Shown: positions 14,693 through 23,309 of the stretch, piece by piece | Layout: each line of letters starts with the position of its first letter | How positions within the stretch are numbered: position 1 is the stretch's first letter | Assembly (NCBI GenBank): GCA_963516675.1 | Contig: CAUQBH010000009.1 | Span: forward strand, 1 to 64,000 | DNA from: JABCPE02 sp963516675 | GTDB taxonomy: Bacteria; Bacteroidota; Bacteroidia; Flavobacteriales; Weeksellaceae | DNA length: 64,000 bases | Direction: 5' to 3' | The notes under the pieces: generated by a model | Database searches by the model: none | Told to the model about the DNA's origin: nothing | What the model saw: the letters and a program-made list of their open reading frames with translations, nothing else | Program-made: the position numbers and the translations under genes

Positions 14693-16741
14693 TTATTTAA
14701 AAATTTGATAAACCAAAAAAGAAACCAAATAGGCTATCCCTGTCATCCCAAACATCTGCACCAGTGTCCATTTCATACTTCTGGTTTCCTTATAAACAAT
14801 GGCAATGGTGGAGATACACTGCATCGCAAAGGCATAGAACATAAGCACCGAAAGCCCCGTAGCGAAACTGAAAACCTTTTCTCCATTGGGTTTGGTGTCT
14901 TTTCGCATTTTGTCCATGATTCGCAGTTCGCCCTCTTCGGATTCGGTATCCACATCTTCAAGTCCATAGAGCGTAGCCATGGTTCCTACAAAGGTTTCCC
15001 TCGCCGCAAAACTCGTGATAACTCCCACGCCTATTTTCCAGTCGTAGCCCAAAGGCTCTACCACAGGCTCTATACCTTTACCCAAAATAGCCAAATAGGA
15101 ATCCTCCATTTCTACATCGGCTGAAATGATTTGGTCCGTGTTTTGTCTCGGTCCAAAGAACGCCAATGCCCAAAGCAGCACCGTAACCGAGAAAATAATT
15201 TTCCCCGAACCTGTGATGAAGCCCCAGACTTTATTCATCGTCAGCCTAAAATTATTCCCCCACATTGGAACTTTATAAGGCGGCAAATCCATCACAAGGT
15301 ATGATTTTTCATTGGCTCTGATGATTTTCTTTAAAACAAATGAAGCCCCCAAAGCCATCAGAAAACCGGCGATATACATTATCAGCATCATCACTGCTTT
15401 ATAACTGATAAAACCTAAAAAATATTCATCTGGGATAATCAACCCTATAATGATGCTGTACACAGGCAGCCTCGCAGAACAGGTCATAAAAGGCGTAACC
15501 AATATAGTAAGCAGTCTTTCCTTTATATTTTCTATATTCCTCGCTCCCATAATGGCAGGAACTGCGCACGCCGTACTAGAAACCAGCGGAACGATGCTTT
15601 TTCCATTCAACCCAAAAGGTCTTAAAAACCTATCCGTGAGAAAAACTATCCTCGCCATATAGCCCGAGTCTTCCAGTAAATAAAGTACATACAGCAAAAT
15701 CCCTATCTGTGGCGCAAATGGCAGCACGCCGACTATCCCTGGGATAATTCCTTGGGTAAAAAGACTTTTGAGAGGCCCTTCTGGAAGGAACTCCCCTACC
15801 CAGTCACCAAAAAACACCACGCCGTCCTCTATCCATTTCATAGGGTATTCCGCCAAGTAAAATACACTATTGAAAATCAGCAATAATAATATTCCAAAAA
15901 TCAAATACCCAAAAAACGGATGCACCAAAACTTTATCTAATTTCTCTGTGAGGAGTTTCTTTTCCTGCTTTTTTTTGGAGAAAAATTCAGGGAGGATTTT
16001 ATCTATATTCTGGTATCTTCTGATGGTTTCCTGAACCTGCATTCTTTTGGGAACAAGACATTTGATCATTTCCTGATTAAGCTGCTCGGCCATACTTTCT
16101 AATTTTCCTAAATATTTTTCGGCAGAAAGCAGCGTCCAGATTTTGTAATCGTTTTCTTCTTTTAGTTGATTTTTTAACTTGAAAACCAAGCCTTTATGCT
16201 CCATCGGAATTTCAAAACTTGGAGTAATCACCTGCTGAAATTCATTGTCATAAATTGCCTTTTTTATGGCTTCCATTCCTTCATTTTCCTTCGCATTGGC
16301 AGGAATGATTTTCACGCCCAGAGCCTTCTCCATTTTAGCTAAATCAAAGGTAAATCCTTTTTTCTGAGCCAAATCCATTTGGTTCAAAACCATCATCACA
16401 GGAATTCCCAAATCTTTTATCTGCTGAAGAAGAAGCAGACTTCGCCTAATATTGATAGCATCCGCTATGCAGAGAATTCCGTGGTATTCCCTCGGCTCCT
16501 GCACCAAAAACCTACTGAAAACAGCCTCGTCCTCAGAGCTGGGATAGATGCTGTACGCTCCAGGCAAATCGGTTATTGTAATGGTTTCGCCTTCGTAATC
16601 GTAACTTCCCGTATAGCTATCCACCGTAACTCCTGCATAATTCCCTGTCTTCTGCTGTCTGTTACAGAGATGATTAAAAACGGTGGATTTTCCTACATTC
16701 GGGTTTCCTACGAGCAGTATATTTTTAGTCTTTTTCGCCAT
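14693..16741 (-). CDS. feoB: Ferrous iron transport protein B
   Basis: 682 residues. The N-terminal G domain has G1 GNPNVGKST (near 11-19), G2 within GNYAGVTVD, G3 DLPGAYS and G4 NQMD, followed by a guanine-dissociation-inhibitor-like spacer and the polytopic membrane domain with two GATE regions (for example PFAPQIGILLYVLYLLEDSGY and FMTCSARLPVYSIIIG). GTP-driven import of Fe2+ across the inner membrane. The ATG at 16741 is used: its A is the last base of the feoA stop codon (TGATG), giving translational coupling. A TTG one codon upstream is unlikely. Middle gene of feoA-feoB-Cys-rich protein. Confidence 0.97.
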   Translation of the reverse strand: MAKKTKNILLVGNPNVGKSTVFNHLCNRQQKTGNYAGVTVDSYTGSYDYEGETITITDLPGAYSIYPSSEDEAVFSRFLVQEPREYHGILCIADAINIRRSLLLLQQIKDLGIPVMMVLNQMDLAQKKGFTFDLAKMEKALGVKIIPANAKENEGMEAIKKAIYDNEFQQVITPSFEIPMEHKGLVFKLKNQLKEENDYKIWTLLSAEKYLGKLESMAEQLNQEMIKCLVPKRMQVQETIRRYQNIDKILPEFFSKKKQEKKLLTEKLDKVLVHPFFGYLIFGILLLLIFNSVFYLAEYPMKWIEDGVVFFGDWVGEFLPEGPLKSLFTQGIIPGIVGVLPFAPQIGILLYVLYLLEDSGYMARIVFLTDRFLRPFGLNGKSIVPLVSSTACAVPAIMGARNIENIKERLLTILVTPFMTCSARLPVYSIIIGLIIPDEYFLGFISYKAVMMLIMYIAGFLMALGASFVLKKIIRANEKSYLVMDLPPYKVPMWGNNFRLTMNKVWGFITGSGKIIFSVTVLLWALAFFGPRQNTDQIISADVEMEDSYLAILGKGIEPVVEPLGYDWKIGVGVITSFAARETFVGTMATLYGLEDVDTESEEGELRIMDKMRKDTKPNGEKVFSFATGLSVLMFYAFAMQCISTIAIVYKETRSMKWTLVQMFGMTGIAYLVSFLVYQIFK

Positions 16742-16989
16742 CAATCTATATATTCTACCAAGATAAATTTAGCCTCCTCACTGCGAAGAGCCACGCAAGT
16801 ATCCTCCTCTCCGTATTCCACATAAAGAGGCCCACTGAATGGCGCTCTATGAAGCACCACCACTTCCGTTTCTGGAAGAATTCCCATTTCCAGAATTTTG
16901 GTGGGCATTTCCGTAACCTTGTCATCATAGCCCAAAACCTTTACTTTCTTTCCATCAGGAATATCAAAAAGGGTCAGAGGATTTTTCAT
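16741..16989 (-). CDS. feoA: Ferrous iron transport protein A
   Basis: 82 residues, SH3-like FeoA domain spanning the whole protein: LFDIPDGKKVKVLGYDD, then ILEMGILPETEVVVLHRAPFSG-type centre and LRSEEAKFILVEY at the end. It is a small cytoplasmic partner that regulates FeoB. It is the first gene of the operon and its stop overlaps the feoB start by one base. The promoter is a perfect -7 box about 27 bases upstream. Confidence 0.95.
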   Translation of the reverse strand: MKNPLTLFDIPDGKKVKVLGYDDKVTEMPTKILEMGILPETEVVVLHRAPFSGPLYVEYGEEDTCVALRSEEAKFILVEYID

Positions 16990-17015
16990 TTCTTTTTGAA
17001 TCGTTTTTTCTTCGA

Positions 17016-17044
17016 CAAAGATACTTGTTTAAATTTAATCTAAA
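17016..17044 (-). promoter_or_regulatory. feo operon promoter with possible operator
   Basis: Minus strand TATCTTTG at 17016-17023 is a perfect -7 box. Directly upstream, 17028-17044 (TTTAAATTTAATCTAAA) is an imperfect palindrome matching its own complement at 14 of 17 positions, overlapping the -33 region. An iron-responsive repressor such as Fur is an obvious candidate, but AT-rich sequence makes such dyads common, so this is weak. Confidence 0.45.
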
Positions 17045-17064
17045 TAAAATTGAGCAACTTTTGT

Positions 17065-17072
17065 TATATTTG
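17065..17072 (+). promoter_or_regulatory. -7 element of ogt
   Basis: TATATTTG, perfect TAnnTTTG, 18 bases before the ATG at 17090. Confidence 0.55.
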
Positions 17073-17089
17073 AAAAATTTTTGCTTAAA

Positions 17090-17587
17090 ATGAATTTTTA
17101 CCTAAAACACATTTCCACACCAATCGGCAGGCTGTATGCCATAGCTGATGAAGAGGGACTGCTTTCGCTGGATTTTGAAGACAGTAAATACACAGAGAAA
17201 AACATTAATTCTTTCAAAAACTGCATCTACGAGAGCAATTCTATCTTGGATTTAGCCGAAAAAGAATTAAATCTTTATTTCAAAGGAAAACTGAAAAAGT
17301 TCTCCGTTCCTGTGAAGTTTTCGGGAACAGAATTTCAGCAGAAAGTCTGGGAAGAACTGCTAAAAATCCCTTTCGGAGAGACCATTTCCTACCAAGAACA
17401 AGCCCAAAGGCTCGGCAACCCAAAAGCTGTGAGAGCCGTAGCCAACGCCAACAGCAGGAACAAAATCTCTATCATCGTTCCCTGCCATAGAGTCATCGGG
17501 AAGGACAAAAAACTGACAGGCTATGCTGGCGGACTGGACAAGAAAGAATTTTTGCTAAATTTAGAAAACACTTTTTATAAAGACTGA
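17090..17587 (+). CDS. ogt: Methylated-DNA--protein-cysteine methyltransferase
   Basis: 165 residues. C-terminal alkyltransferase domain with the active-site PCHRV at 131-135 (acceptor Cys132), the upstream helix-turn-helix segment YQEQAQRLGNPKAVRAVANA with the DNA-flipping Arg, and GYAGGLDKKEFLL after it. An N-terminal ribonuclease-like domain (1-75) is present, but there is no AdaA-type zinc domain, so this is the stand-alone Ogt form. It removes O6-alkyl groups from guanine in a suicide reaction. Start ATG 17090 is preferred to the TTG at 17081. Divergent from the feo operon. Confidence 0.95.
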   Translation: MNFYLKHISTPIGRLYAIADEEGLLSLDFEDSKYTEKNINSFKNCIYESNSILDLAEKELNLYFKGKLKKFSVPVKFSGTEFQQKVWEELLKIPFGETISYQEQAQRLGNPKAVRAVANANSRNKISIIVPCHRVIGKDKKLTGYAGGLDKKEFLLNLENTFYKD

Positions 17588-17610
17588 AATTCTTTTTAAA
17601 ATTAGATGTT

Positions 17611-19044
17611 TTATTTTTTAGTTTTAAAATGAATAAACAGAGCAACAATTACTATGGAAACAAGAAAAATCATATAATAATCTCTGAACCCTCCTCCTCT
17701 TTTTACAACTATTTCTACTTTTTTCTCTCCTTCTACTGGTATTAGTTTTTCATTCGTGATAAGCTGTCTCAGGTTCCTATAATCATCTCGCAAAAAAGCC
17801 AGTGCCTCTTTATCCGTAATTTCATAAATGGTATTACTAATTAATTGATAAATTCCTAAATCATCAAAGTAATAATACTTATTCCCTTTTTGCCAGATGC
17901 TTCCATACACTCCACTATTTATATCTTCTATTTTTTTCCAAGCATCTTTTTTACCTAAAGAATAAATCTCTGTATTTCTTGAATCTAAACCTTTATCGTG
18001 CTTGGATTTTCTCCATACATCATAAGCATGAAAATAGTATAGATTTTCATCATCAGTAAAAACATTGGGAGTAATTTCTTCTATTTTTCCTGTGAAAAAA
18101 TTATTTCCCGCTCTTTCCTGCTTCTTTTCTTCGCCGTCATAGTAATAGATGCCTTCTTTATTGATAAAAACTAAATTATTCAGGTGGCTTCCTTCATTTC
18201 CTAGTACTTTGTAGGGTGCTTTTTCTCTATCAAAAGAATAATCTCCCATAAAGACATAGCCATTTACCTCATCATAAAGAAATTCATCTCCCTGCTCACT
18301 TGAAACAATTCTTAACTTTCCGCTATTTTTAATCGGTAAAAGTTTTGACTTATAATAGACATTTTCTTTATCGGCAAAGTATCCATTATATCCATCTACA
18401 CTTTTTAAAGTATTTAAATCAGCCTTTTCTAAAATCTCTCCTCTGTAATAGACTTTCTCTCCATCAGTTGCGAAATATTGTAAATTTTCGACTGGCTGTA
18501 ATCTTTTATTCGTTTCTATCTTTTTATAAGGATAGATGTAGCTTTGTGGTTTTTTAGTCTTTGAAAAAATATATACAAAATGCTGTAATATCTCCATCGA
18601 AGTAGATAAGTCTTCATTTCTTTGGGAATAAGAGGAGCAGAAATAAGTATTTGTCCCATCTGTATAATAGCCATTTCCTATGACTTGGAGCTTGCTGGGA
18701 TTTAGGTCAGGAACAGGAATATTTCCAAAATAAACATGGTTTTTATCCAAACCTACCACTAGAGTGCTTCTGTCTATGTTATTTTCTGAATCTACCGTCC
18801 TAAATGTGCTGATATCTACATCTTCTAAAACATATCTCCCTCCGCTGGGAACAGGAACAGAGATTTTTCCTTCATACTTTACAAACTCGCTTCTCCCATA
18901 TCTTTGTCCATTTTCTTCTATTTCGTAAGAATTATTTTTATCAGAAATAACTACTAAATATAAAAGTACAAAAGCCAAAAAAGACAAGCCTATTCCTGCA
19001 ATTAGTGCATATTTTATTTTTTTACTATAATCTGTTCCTTTCAT
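17611..19044 (-). CDS. DKNYY-family membrane-anchored protein
   Basis: 477 residues. One membrane helix near the N-terminus (about 12-34) and another at the very C-terminus (about 453-472, ending HFKTKK). In between are repeated units ending in a hydrophobic-aromatic strand after an Asp-Lys-x-x-Tyr turn, for example GYFADKENVYYKSKLL, YFATDGEKVYYRG and FTDDENLYYFHAYDVW, which fit the DKNYY repeat family of unknown function. Topology probably places the repeats outside the cytoplasm, but this depends on which helix is real. Not clearly in an operon; ABC genes in the same direction end 70 bases upstream. Confidence 0.8.
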   Translation of the reverse strand: MKGTDYSKKIKYALIAGIGLSFLAFVLLYLVVISDKNNSYEIEENGQRYGRSEFVKYEGKISVPVPSGGRYVLEDVDISTFRTVDSENNIDRSTLVVGLDKNHVYFGNIPVPDLNPSKLQVIGNGYYTDGTNTYFCSSYSQRNEDLSTSMEILQHFVYIFSKTKKPQSYIYPYKKIETNKRLQPVENLQYFATDGEKVYYRGEILEKADLNTLKSVDGYNGYFADKENVYYKSKLLPIKNSGKLRIVSSEQGDEFLYDEVNGYVFMGDYSFDREKAPYKVLGNEGSHLNNLVFINKEGIYYYDGEEKKQERAGNNFFTGKIEEITPNVFTDDENLYYFHAYDVWRKSKHDKGLDSRNTEIYSLGKKDAWKKIEDINSGVYGSIWQKGNKYYYFDDLGIYQLISNTIYEITDKEALAFLRDDYRNLRQLITNEKLIPVEGEKKVEIVVKRGGGFRDYYMIFLVSIVIVALFIHFKTKK

Positions 19045-19114
19045 TTAAAAAAGGTTTTTTGAAGAACTTAAATATAGTAAATTTTTTCTGATTTTTAGAA
19101 AAACAAAACCAAAT

Positions 19115-20377
19115 TTAGTTTTTCATCCACTTCCAGAGTTCTTTTAGGGTGACTTTATTTCCATACATCAGGATTCCCACTCGGTAGATTTTGGAAGCGA
19201 TGAAAACCATTCCCAGCGTAGAAACCAGCAGTATCACTATGGACAGCACCAGCTCCCATACAGGAACATCGAATGGTATTCTCGCCAGCATCGCAATCGG
19301 CGAAGTGAAAGGTATCATAGAAAGCCAGAAACTCATCGGCCCGTCTGGATTATTCATTATCGTGATACTGCCGTAAAAACCAAGCATCATCGGTAAAATC
19401 GCAAACAATGTGAACTGCTGGGTCTCGGTTTCGTTATCCACCGCAGAGCCTATCGCCGCATACATCGCACTATAAAACAAATATCCCAATAGGAAATAAA
19501 TCACAAATACGAAGAGAATCAGCCCGTAATTTATCTGCGAAAGAGCCGATAAAACCATCTGTACGACATTGGACGCTCCGCCCAGCATTCCTACATTTGA
19601 TGAACCGAGAGTCATCGCGGAAGCAAATATCATCACTACCCACACCCCGAACTGCACCAGCGCCACTCCTGTAACGCCCAAAATTTTCCCCATCATCAGC
19701 TCAAAAGGCTTCACTGAAGAAATCAGAATTTCCACCACCCTGTTGTTTTTCTCCTCCAAAACGCTTCGCATCACACGGATACCATACATCATGATGAAGG
19801 TAAACACACAGTACATCAGGAACATACTAAGCCCAGATTTCACACCGACTAGGAAACTATCCTGTTTCTTTTCTTTTTCTAAAACATTGACTACATGAAG
19901 ATTCACTCCCTTGTTCAAATCCTCTATCTGCGCAGTGCTGATTCCTAATGCATTGATTTTCTCTGCTTTGATGATTTCCGAAATATTCCCTGCAATGTTT
20001 CTTCTTGCCTCGTTGCTGAGGTTTTTATTGGTCAAAATTTCTATGCTGTTTTCCAGCTCATGGATTTCTTTTTTAGGAATAATCATCACGCCGTTCATTT
20101 CCTCCGTAGTTTCCAAAGTCTTTATCAAAGATTTCTCTGTTTCCTCCGAAGAAAAAATATAACGGATATTTTCATCTGATTTCAGCTTGTCTCTGAACAG
20201 ACCGCTTTTATCTATGACACTTATCTGCATCTGCGTTTCATTTGCCTGAAACATCAGAGAGACCACACCTCCAAAAACAATGATCAGAAGCGGCGTGAGA
20301 AGGGTAAGAATGATGAAAGATTTCTTTTTTACTTGGGTAAAAAACTCTCTTTTAGCGATTAGGATTATATTTTTCAT
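19115..20377 (-). CDS. ABC-2 type transporter permease (NatB-like)
   Basis: 420 residues. A first membrane helix (about 20-42) is followed by an extracytoplasmic domain of about 130 residues and then five more helices (about 180-400), the layout of NatB/YhaP-type ABC-2 permeases. The segment MRSVLEEKNNRVVEILISSVKP is the typical coupling region of this group. It pairs with the ATPase encoded just upstream, 18 bases away. NatAB exports sodium in Bacillus; the substrate here is not determined. Confidence 0.9.
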   Translation of the reverse strand: MKNIILIAKREFFTQVKKKSFIILTLLTPLLIIVFGGVVSLMFQANETQMQISVIDKSGLFRDKLKSDENIRYIFSSEETEKSLIKTLETTEEMNGVMIIPKKEIHELENSIEILTNKNLSNEARRNIAGNISEIIKAEKINALGISTAQIEDLNKGVNLHVVNVLEKEKKQDSFLVGVKSGLSMFLMYCVFTFIMMYGIRVMRSVLEEKNNRVVEILISSVKPFELMMGKILGVTGVALVQFGVWVVMIFASAMTLGSSNVGMLGGASNVVQMVLSALSQINYGLILFVFVIYFLLGYLFYSAMYAAIGSAVDNETETQQFTLFAILPMMLGFYGSITIMNNPDGPMSFWLSMIPFTSPIAMLARIPFDVPVWELVLSIVILLVSTLGMVFIASKIYRVGILMYGNKVTLKELWKWMKN

Positions 20378-20395
20378 TTGTTCTTCGGTATTAGT

Positions 20396-21304
20396 TTATA
20401 TTCCTTTTACTGCGGCGATGAACACCTCGTTCATCGTTGGGATTTTTTCTTTAAATTCTACGATTTTCCCGATATTTAGAAGCTCTTGGAGGAGTTCTCT
20501 CTGGCTCATGCTGTTTTTTATTTCAAAACGAATAAGATTTTCAGCCAGTTTTTCATTAAAAAGTTCATTTTTAGTTTTAAATGAATTAAATGCATCCAGA
20601 CTAGCCTCTGAAAGGACAATTTCAAATAAATTTTGCTTAAATTTCTCTTTCACTTCCGAAATTCTGCCATCCAAAACCTTTCGCGACTGATGAACCAAAG
20701 CCACGGAATCACAGAGTTCCTCCACGCTTTCCATTCGGTGGGTCGAGAGAATGATGGTCGTCCCTTGGGCCTTTAAATCCAAAATCTGATCTTTTATAAG
20801 ATTGGCATTCACAGGGTCAAATCCAGAAAACGGCTCATCTAAAATCAGCAGTTTTGGGCGGTGCAGCACCGTCACTACGAATTGTATTTTCTGCGCCATT
20901 CCTTTGGACAGCTCAGAGAGTTTTTTCTTCCACCACTGGTCTATTTCCAGTTTTTCAAACCAATGTTTGGACTCCGCAAGTATATCATTTTTAGACATTC
21001 CTTTCAGCTCACCGAAATACATCAGCTGATCGCCTATCGTCATATTTTTATACAGACCTCTCTCCTCTGGCATATATCCCACTTCACGAATATGATTGAT
21101 TTCCAAAGGTTTATCATTGATGAATATTTCGCCGCTGTCTGGCTTGGTAATCTGATTGATAATTCTGATAAATGAAGTTTTCCCTGCACCATTAGGGCCG
21201 AGAAGCCCATAAATACTACCTTGTGGAACCTCTATACTAAAATCCTGCAAGGCTATTTTTTTGCCCGCATCGTAGGTTTTAGTGATGTTTTTTGCTCTCA
21301 GCAT
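20396..21304 (-). CDS. ABC transporter ATP-binding protein (NatA-like)
   Basis: 302 residues. Walker A GPNGAGKT at 36-43, signature LSKGMAQK near 134-141, Walker B LLILDEP near 153-159 and H-loop histidine in STHRMESVEELCDS. A C-terminal extension of about 80 residues after the nucleotide-binding domain is typical of NatA/DUF4162-type subunits. It powers the permease encoded by the next gene and works at the cytoplasmic face of the inner membrane. Two-gene operon with a perfect -7 box 45 bases upstream. Confidence 0.92.
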   Translation of the reverse strand: MLRAKNITKTYDAGKKIALQDFSIEVPQGSIYGLLGPNGAGKTSFIRIINQITKPDSGEIFINDKPLEINHIREVGYMPEERGLYKNMTIGDQLMYFGELKGMSKNDILAESKHWFEKLEIDQWWKKKLSELSKGMAQKIQFVVTVLHRPKLLILDEPFSGFDPVNANLIKDQILDLKAQGTTIILSTHRMESVEELCDSVALVHQSRKVLDGRISEVKEKFKQNLFEIVLSEASLDAFNSFKTKNELFNEKLAENLIRFEIKNSMSQRELLQELLNIGKIVEFKEKIPTMNEVFIAAVKGI

Positions 21305-21348
21305 GGATTTTTATTTTCTGAATTAGTATTTGTTTTTCTATTTTGTTA

Positions 21349-21356
21349 CAAAAATA
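21349..21356 (-). promoter_or_regulatory. -7 element of ABC transporter operon
   Basis: Minus strand TATTTTTG, perfect TAnnTTTG; predicted leader about 38 bases. Confidence 0.55.
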
Positions 21357-21395
21357 AACAATTCTTTTTCTCAATGCTATAAACTTATTAATGCT

Positions 21396-21403
21396 TAAAT
21401 TTG
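21396..21403 (+). promoter_or_regulatory. -7 element of radical SAM gene
   Basis: TAAATTTG, perfect TAnnTTTG. It lies downstream of the ATG at 21391, so that codon would not be in the transcript; the ATG at 21418 fits. Confidence 0.55.
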
Positions 21404-21417
21404 AGGAAATTTTTGAA

Positions 21418-22368
21418 ATGAAGAAAAATTTAGCTTTCGGAGAAAAAAACTACAACTATTACGGTGCTTATCTAAAACAAAAATTCAATGGGCAGAAAGT
21501 CTATAAAGTCATTGTAGATGCTGGTTTCACCTGTCCTAACCGTGACGGCTCAAAGGGATTTGGCGGCTGTTCCTACTGTAATGTGGAGTCCTTCACGCCT
21601 GTTCCAAAGGATTTGGAGAACTTCCGAGAGCAACTGAACCACGGAATGAAAAACGCCATAGAAAGCTATAAAGCTGAGAAATTCATCATTTATTTTCAGC
21701 CAAATTCTAATACTTACGCCTCGGTTGATGAACTAAAAATGCTGTACGATGAAGCCCTGAAAATAAACACCGAAAACATCGTAGGGCTGTCCGTGGGAAC
21801 ACGCCCAGACTGCATAGACAGCGAGAAAATAAAACTCTTGGAAAGCTACTGCGAGCGTGGATTGGAAGTGGATTTGGAGCTGGGAATAGAATCCATCCAT
21901 AATTCTACCCTTGCAGAAATCAACCGTGGATGCACGCACCAAGATTTCGAAAAAGCAATGGAACTGCTGAAAAACACACCGCTGAATGTCTGTGTTCATT
22001 GTATTTTAGGGCTGCCGAACGAGTCGCGGGAAATGATTCTGCAATATGCCGAGGAAATCAATAAATATCCACAAATAAAATTCGTGAAATTTCATAATCT
22101 GCACATTGTCAAAGGTTCTATCATGGGCGTAAAATACAAAAGAGAACCTTTCAAACTTTTCACTTTGGAAGAGTACATCGATTTGCTCTGCGAACTACTT
22201 CCGTTGCTTCGGCCTGATATCGTGATACAAAGGCTTTTCGCTGTGTCCGATACCGAAATGCTCATCGCACCCAAATGGGAACTAAAGAAGAACCAGATAC
22301 AGAGCCTCATAGAAAAAGAATTAGAGAAAAGAGGTGTCGTGCAAGGAGCTTTGTTTCAACAGGTTTAA
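21418..22368 (+). CDS. TIGR01212 family radical SAM protein (YhcC-like)
   Basis: 316 residues from the ATG at 21418. The iron-sulfur cluster cysteines are C39, C51 and C54 in CPNRDGSKGFGGCSYC, the long-spaced CX11CX2C pattern of the YhcC group. The rest is a radical SAM barrel (LSVGTRPDCI, ELGIESIHN) of the elongator/HemN-like subfamily. The reaction is not established; an RNA or tRNA-modification role has been considered for relatives. An upstream ATG at 21391 would add nine residues but precedes the -7 box. Single gene. Confidence 0.9.
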   Translation: MKKNLAFGEKNYNYYGAYLKQKFNGQKVYKVIVDAGFTCPNRDGSKGFGGCSYCNVESFTPVPKDLENFREQLNHGMKNAIESYKAEKFIIYFQPNSNTYASVDELKMLYDEALKINTENIVGLSVGTRPDCIDSEKIKLLESYCERGLEVDLELGIESIHNSTLAEINRGCTHQDFEKAMELLKNTPLNVCVHCILGLPNESREMILQYAEEINKYPQIKFVKFHNLHIVKGSIMGVKYKREPFKLFTLEEYIDLLCELLPLLRPDIVIQRLFAVSDTEMLIAPKWELKKNQIQSLIEKELEKRGVVQGALFQQV

Positions 22369-22428
22369 TCCTATTCGTTAGAGATAATGGGTCTTATTTT
22401 CATATTTTTATTCATTGTTATTAAACCT

Positions 22429-22800
22429 TTATGCATTTCTATAAGTGTTTGTAATCGCTCTATATACCAGCCAATAAAGTCCTATATAGAATAAAATACT
22501 GACAAGAAGCGCCACGAAAGCAATTATAGAAATTGTAAATTCCGTTGTTCTCTTTTTAATTCTCTTCCGCATAGTATTCTGATACATGAAATTGATTCTT
22601 ATATGCGTGATAATCTGATAGATAAAAAACAAAGGAAACAATACATAAGCCGTGATAAAAATTCCTCCACAAATAATTTCCACCAAAGTTGAATTATAAA
22701 AACTGGAATAAAAAAGATTGGTAACCACCACTATAATTGGCGCAAGGATAACGCACAACAAGCACCAAATACTAAAGTATAGTGAGTAATTTCTTCTCAT
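22429..22800 (-). CDS. Small membrane protein of unknown function
   Basis: 123 residues from ATG 22800 (MRRNYSLYF). Three or four membrane helices: about 6-28, 38-62 and 95-115, with a basic loop (MRKRIKKRTTEF) between. I do not recognise a family. The frame is open to 22848, but the ATG at 22800 is the first start after a perfect -7 box, so the shorter form is used. Single gene. Confidence 0.65.
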   Translation of the reverse strand: MRRNYSLYFSIWCLLCVILAPIIVVVTNLFYSSFYNSTLVEIICGGIFITAYVLFPLFFIYQIITHIRINFMYQNTMRKRIKKRTTEFTISIIAFVALLVSILFYIGLYWLVYRAITNTYRNA

Positions 22801-22822
22801 TTTAGTAGTTTTTATAATCTTA

Positions 22823-22854
22823 CAAATATAGTGATTTATAATCGGCAAAACAAA
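22823..22854 (-). promoter_or_regulatory. Promoter of small membrane protein gene
   Basis: Minus strand TTTG (22851-22854), 20 bases, TATATTTG (22823-22830): both elements at consensus spacing. The -33 element overlaps the terminator of the gene upstream. Confidence 0.65.
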
Positions 22855-22880
22855 ATCCCGCCCTAAAAGAGCAGGATTTT
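22852..22880 (-). terminator. Terminator of rpoB-rpoC-DUF3467 operon
   Basis: AAAATCC..GC..CT, loop AAAA, AG.GC.GGATTTT: stem with two mismatches followed by a T-run on the minus strand, 28 bases after the DUF3467 stop. Confidence 0.7.
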
Positions 22881-22907
22881 GATTGTTAATTTTTATGCTT
22901 ACAAATC

Positions 22908-23213
22908 TTAAGCCTGAGCGTTGTTTCCTCCTAATACGAAAGGTTCAACTTCTTTGATTTCTCCAAACTGTTGTTCGTAGCTTTGGATATTTTGCTGAAG
23001 AGCTGCAAGAACTCTCTTTGCGTGAAGAGGAGCTAAGATAACTCTACTTCTTACCTGAGCCTGCTGAACTCCTGGCATGATTTGAATAAAATCTAAAACG
23101 AATTCTGATGGAGAGTGGTTTACTAATGCCAAGTTAGCATATGCACCAGCTGCTACCATTTCGTTTAATTGAATGTTAATGTTGTTTGGGTCTTGGTTTT
23201 GATTATTGTCCAT
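22908..23213 (-). CDS. DUF3467 domain-containing protein
   Basis: 101 residues. The DUF3467 core covers about 12-90: LNEMVAAGAYANLALVNHS, then FVLDFIQIMPG and SRVILAPLHAKRVLAALQQN. The family is small, cytoplasmic and of unknown role; in Bacteroidota it commonly follows rpoC, as here (96 bases downstream, same strand), which hints at a link with RNA polymerase but does not prove one. It ends the rpoBC transcription unit. Confidence 0.9.
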   Translation of the reverse strand: MDNNQNQDPNNINIQLNEMVAAGAYANLALVNHSPSEFVLDFIQIMPGVQQAQVRSRVILAPLHAKRVLAALQQNIQSYEQQFGEIKEVEPFVLGGNNAQA

Positions 23214-23309
23214 TTTTATTTTATTTTTTATTGGTTAATACTATATTAAAATTCGAGGTGTGAAGATATTAAATTTATTTCAAACCTCAAATTTTAATTT
23301 TGCTTATTT

